From: Pseudomonadota bacterium | Lineage (GTDB): Bacteria; Pseudomonadota; Alphaproteobacteria; Rhodospirillales; 2-02-FULL-58-16 | DNA: 19,220 bases | Reading direction: 5' to 3' | NCBI GenBank assembly: GCA_022572335.1 | Contig: JACZWD010000019.1 | Span: 1-19,220, forward strand | Position numbers and translations under genes: made by a program | The notes under the pieces: model-generated | The model's input: only the letters and a program-made list of their open reading frames with translations | The model's database searches: none | What the model was told of the DNA's origin: nothing | Shown: in pieces, positions 16,797-19,220 of the stretch | How the letters are laid out: every line of letters starts with the position of its first letter | Numbering within the stretch: the stretch's first letter is position 1

Positions 16797-17873
16797 TCAG
16801 TAGGGGAACGGCCAGCGTCTCAGCTTCTCCTTGGCGATCTGCCACAGCCGGGCGAAGCCGTTCGGTTCCACGATCAGGAAGAAGATGATCATGCCGCCGA
16901 AGATGATCTCCTCGATGTGCTTGCCAAGGTCGGTGGGCATGGGCAGGTTGACCAGCGCCGGCGCGTTGGTCAGGAAAATGGGCACCAGGGTGATGAACGC
17001 CGCCCCCAGGATGGAGCCCAGGATCGAGCCCAGGCCGCCGATGATGACCATGAACAGCACCTGGAACGAGACGAAGATGTCGAAGGCCTCGGTCTCGGCG
17101 CTGCCCAGCCACAGGAACACGAACATGGCGCCGGCCACGCCGCAGTAGAACGAGCTGATGGCGAACGCCAGAAGCTTGGTCTGGAGCGGACGGATGCCGA
17201 TGATCTCGGCGGCCACGTCCATGTCGCGGATGGCCATCCACGACCGCCCGATGCGCCCGCGCACCAGGTTCTTGGCCAGCAGCGCGAAGATGACGAGGAA
17301 GGTGAGGGAAATCAAATAGCGGACCTCCGCCGTCGCCTCGGGCCCCGCGACCATGATGCCGAGAAACGTGCGCGGCGGCGCCGTGATCGTTCCCGACGGG
17401 TTGTCGTTGTAGAACCAGCCCACCTTGTTGAACAGCCACAGGATGAAGAACTGCGCCGCCAGCGTCGCCACGGCCAGATAGAAGCCCTTGATGCGCAGGC
17501 TGGGGATGCCGAAGACGACGCCGACCCCGGCCGCGACGAAGCCCGACATCACGAAGACCACCAGGATGTTGATCTCGGGAAAGGCGGTGGTGATCTTGTA
17601 CGTGGCATAGGCGCCGACGGCCATGAACGCCCCGGTCCCCAGGCTGAGCTGCCCGGCGTAGCCGGTGAGCAGGTTGAGCCCGATGGCCGCCAGGGCGAAG
17701 ATGAGGAACGGGATCAGCACCGCCTGCAGCCAGTACTCGTTGGCGACGAACGGCACCACGCCATAGGCCACGACGAGGATCAGGGCGATGAACCAGCGGT
17801 CCTGGATGATGGGAAAGACCGCCTGGTCCTTGGCGTAGCTGGTCTTGAACTGGCCGGCTTCGCGGTACAGCAT
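16797..17873 (-). CDS. livM: Branched-chain amino acid-type ABC transporter permease (LivM-like)
   Basis: A 358-residue inner-membrane permease with about ten hydrophobic segments. The LivM hallmark IGLNLLTGYAGQLSLGTGAFMAVGAYA lies at about residues 64-90, and GFYLAVATLAAQF around 128-140. The EAA-like cytoplasmic loop SWMAIRDMDVAAEIIGI lies near 212-228 and the GGLGSILGSILGAAFI segment near 275-290. The N-terminal 25 residues are polar, then the first span follows. The ATG at 17873 lies 4 nt after the livH stop, implying coupled translation. It ends 100 nt before the binding-protein gene. Confidence 0.93.
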   Translation of the reverse strand: MLYREAGQFKTSYAKDQAVFPIIQDRWFIALILVVAYGVVPFVANEYWLQAVLIPFLIFALAAIGLNLLTGYAGQLSLGTGAFMAVGAYATYKITTAFPEINILVVFVMSGFVAAGVGVVFGIPSLRIKGFYLAVATLAAQFFILWLFNKVGWFYNDNPSGTITAPPRTFLGIMVAGPEATAEVRYLISLTFLVIFALLAKNLVRGRIGRSWMAIRDMDVAAEIIGIRPLQTKLLAFAISSFYCGVAGAMFVFLWLGSAETEAFDIFVSFQVLFMVIIGGLGSILGSILGAAFITLVPIFLTNAPALVNLPMPTDLGKHIEEIIFGGMIIFFLIVEPNGFARLWQIAKEKLRRWPFPY

Positions 17874-17877
17874 GCCC

Positions 17878-18813
17878 TCACACCCTTTCGATGATCCGTT
17901 CGCCGAACAGCCCCTGGGGGCGGAACAACAGGAACACCAGGGCCAGCATGTAGGCGAACCAGCCCTCGATGGCGCCGCCGAACGCCGGCCCCCAGTAGAT
18001 CTCCGCGATCTTCTCGCCGACTCCGATGATCAGGCCGCCGATGATGGCCCCCGGGATCGAGGTGAAGCCGCCCAGGATCAATACCGGCAGGGACTTGAGC
18101 GCGATCAGCGACAGCGAGAACTGGACGCCGCTCTTGGCCCCCCACATGATGCCGGCGACCAGGGCGACGATGCCCGCCACCGACCACACGATGACCCAGA
18201 TGGTCTTCAACGGGATGCCGACGGCAAGCGCCGCCTGATGGTCGTCGGCCACCGCCCTGAGGGCCCGCCCGATGGCGGTCTTCTGGAAAAACACCGCCAG
18301 GACGCCGACCAGGACGGCGGCGATCAGGGCGGCGAACAGGTCGAACTCGTTCAGCAGGATGCCCCCGACCTCGAAGGATTTGTTCGGAATCCCTATGTTC
18401 AGCACCTTGACGTTGCTGCCCCAGGCGATCTGGCCGACCCCCTGGAGCAGGAAGTCCAGACCGATGGTGGCCATGAACAGGATGATGCCCTCCTGGTTGA
18501 TCAGGGGCCGCAGCATGACCCGTTCGATGACGAACGCCAGCGCCACCATCACCGCCGCCGTGCCGATGAGCGCCAGCCACACCGGCACGCCGCGCTCCAT
18601 CAGGCCGACAAGGGTCAGCGCCGCGAACAGCACCATGGCCCCTTGGGCGAAATTGAACACCCCCGAAGCCTTGAAGATGAGCACGAAGCCCAGCGCCACC
18701 AGGGAATACATGACCCCGGTCAGCACGCCGCTGATGACCACCTCGGCGAGGAAGACCGGCGCATCGGCCATGTCCAGGAACGGCGCGATGAACAGGACGT
18801 TCACAAGGTCCAT
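17878..18813 (-). CDS. livH: Branched-chain amino acid-type ABC transporter permease (LivH-like)
   Basis: A 311-residue permease with about eight membrane spans. LivH signatures include GVLTGVMYSLVALGFVLIFK near residues 30-49, ASGVFNFAQGAMVLFAA, the EAA-like loop TAIGRALRAVADDHQAALAVGI and KSLPVLILGGFTSIPGAIIGGL, ending FRPQGLFGERIIERV. With LivM it would form the membrane channel of the importer. The ATG at 18813 has GGAACGGAA upstream. The gene is 45 nt downstream of livG. Confidence 0.93.
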   Translation of the reverse strand: MDLVNVLFIAPFLDMADAPVFLAEVVISGVLTGVMYSLVALGFVLIFKASGVFNFAQGAMVLFAALTLVGLMERGVPVWLALIGTAAVMVALAFVIERVMLRPLINQEGIILFMATIGLDFLLQGVGQIAWGSNVKVLNIGIPNKSFEVGGILLNEFDLFAALIAAVLVGVLAVFFQKTAIGRALRAVADDHQAALAVGIPLKTIWVIVWSVAGIVALVAGIMWGAKSGVQFSLSLIALKSLPVLILGGFTSIPGAIIGGLIIGVGEKIAEIYWGPAFGGAIEGWFAYMLALVFLLFRPQGLFGERIIERV

Positions 18814-18858
18814 GGCGGATTCCGTTCCAGGGCCTTCCAGTCCGTCACCATGACGGCG

Positions 18859-19220
18859 TCAGCCATGGCTCACCCCGAGATAGGCGTCGATGACGTCCTG
18901 GTCGGCCCGCACCGCGTCGGGCGAGCCGTCGGCGATCTTGCGCCCGTAGTCGAGCACGACGACCCGGTCGCAGATGTCCATCACCACGGCCATGTCGTGT
19001 TCGATCAGGGCGATGGTGGTGCCGAACTCGTCGTTGACGTCGAGGATGAACCGGCACATGTCCTCCTTCTCTTCCACGTTCATGCCGGCCATGGGCTCGT
19101 CGAGGAGCAGGAGATCGGGCTCGGCGGCCAGCGCGCGGCCCAGCTCGACGCGCTTTTGCAGGCCATAGGGCAGGCGGCCGACGGGGGTCTTGCGGATCGC
19201 CTCGATCTCCAGGAAGTCGA
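18859..19220 (-). CDS. livG: Branched-chain amino acid-type ABC transporter ATP-binding protein (LivG-like), 5' end beyond window
   Basis: The last 120 codons of an ABC ATPase run off the right edge, so Walker A is not visible. Present are the signature region LPYGLQKRVELGRALA, Walker B LLLLDEPMAGMN, the switch His in ALIEHDM and the D-loop AGMN. The tail DYGRKIADGSPDAVRADQDVIDAYLG is the classical LivG ending. The signature reads LPYGLQKR rather than LSGGQ, as is usual in LivG proteins. It is the first visible gene of the minus-strand operon; further genes may lie upstream outside the window. Confidence 0.92.
   Translation of the reverse strand, partial: DFLEIEAIRKTPVGRLPYGLQKRVELGRALAAEPDLLLLDEPMAGMNVEEKEDMCRFILDVNDEFGTTIALIEHDMAVVMDICDRVVVLDYGRKIADGSPDAVRADQDVIDAYLGVSHG

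Overview
The window is high-GC DNA from an alphaproteobacterium, most like the Rhodospirillales. This rests on the block yacG-rng-maf-infA-LMW phosphatase-UPF0262-hisD-hisG, which lies between a tRNA-Phe gene and murA, on the glutathione-dependent formaldehyde genes, and on the liv-type transporter plus CoA-ligase operon. The taxonomic call is inference from gene order and protein character; no search was run.

Left part (192-8547): a compact minus-strand housekeeping operon runs from hisG to yacG with gaps of a few bases or short overlaps (hisG/hisD 17 nt, rng/yacG 8 nt) and ends before tRNA-Phe(GAA). It mixes histidine biosynthesis (hisG, hisD) with translation and RNA functions (infA, RNase G, YacG) and house-cleaning (Maf). 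A possible internal promoter precedes infA. A plus-strand cold-shock gene is transcribed divergently from hisG. Beyond it, convergent with murA, is the most interesting spot in the window. An excellent sigma-54 (-24/-12) promoter match lies about 40 nt before a perfect Shine-Dalgarno sequence and a 27-codon ORF for a single-span membrane peptide. murA follows on the minus strand, and a small basic protein gene lies upstream of it.

Middle part (8666-12868): after tRNA-Thr(GGT) lies a complete glutathione-dependent formaldehyde oxidation set. gfa (+) makes S-hydroxymethylglutathione, the class III alcohol dehydrogenase gene (-) oxidises it, and the S-formylglutathione hydrolase gene (+) releases formate. 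The three genes are in alternating orientation rather than one operon. A ChrR-like bicupin gene follows. Next is an eroded, frameshifted end of an insertion-sequence transposase, about 140 bp of recognisable remnant in an otherwise gene-free stretch.

Right part (13233-19220): a minus-strand operon, read right to left, encodes LivG (cut by the window edge), LivH, LivM, a periplasmic binding protein, LivF and a PaaK-like AMP-forming CoA ligase. Together these would import a small acid, possibly aromatic or branched-chain, and activate it to its CoA thioester. The ligase lacks the usual PaaK-type Ser/Thr/Gly-rich P-loop, so its exact reaction is uncertain.

Most of the window is ordinary chromosomal core. 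The points that stand out are the sigma-54/small-membrane-protein unit, the transposase relic, the unusual ligase, and a 12-bp perfect G/C hairpin between yacG and tRNA-Phe.
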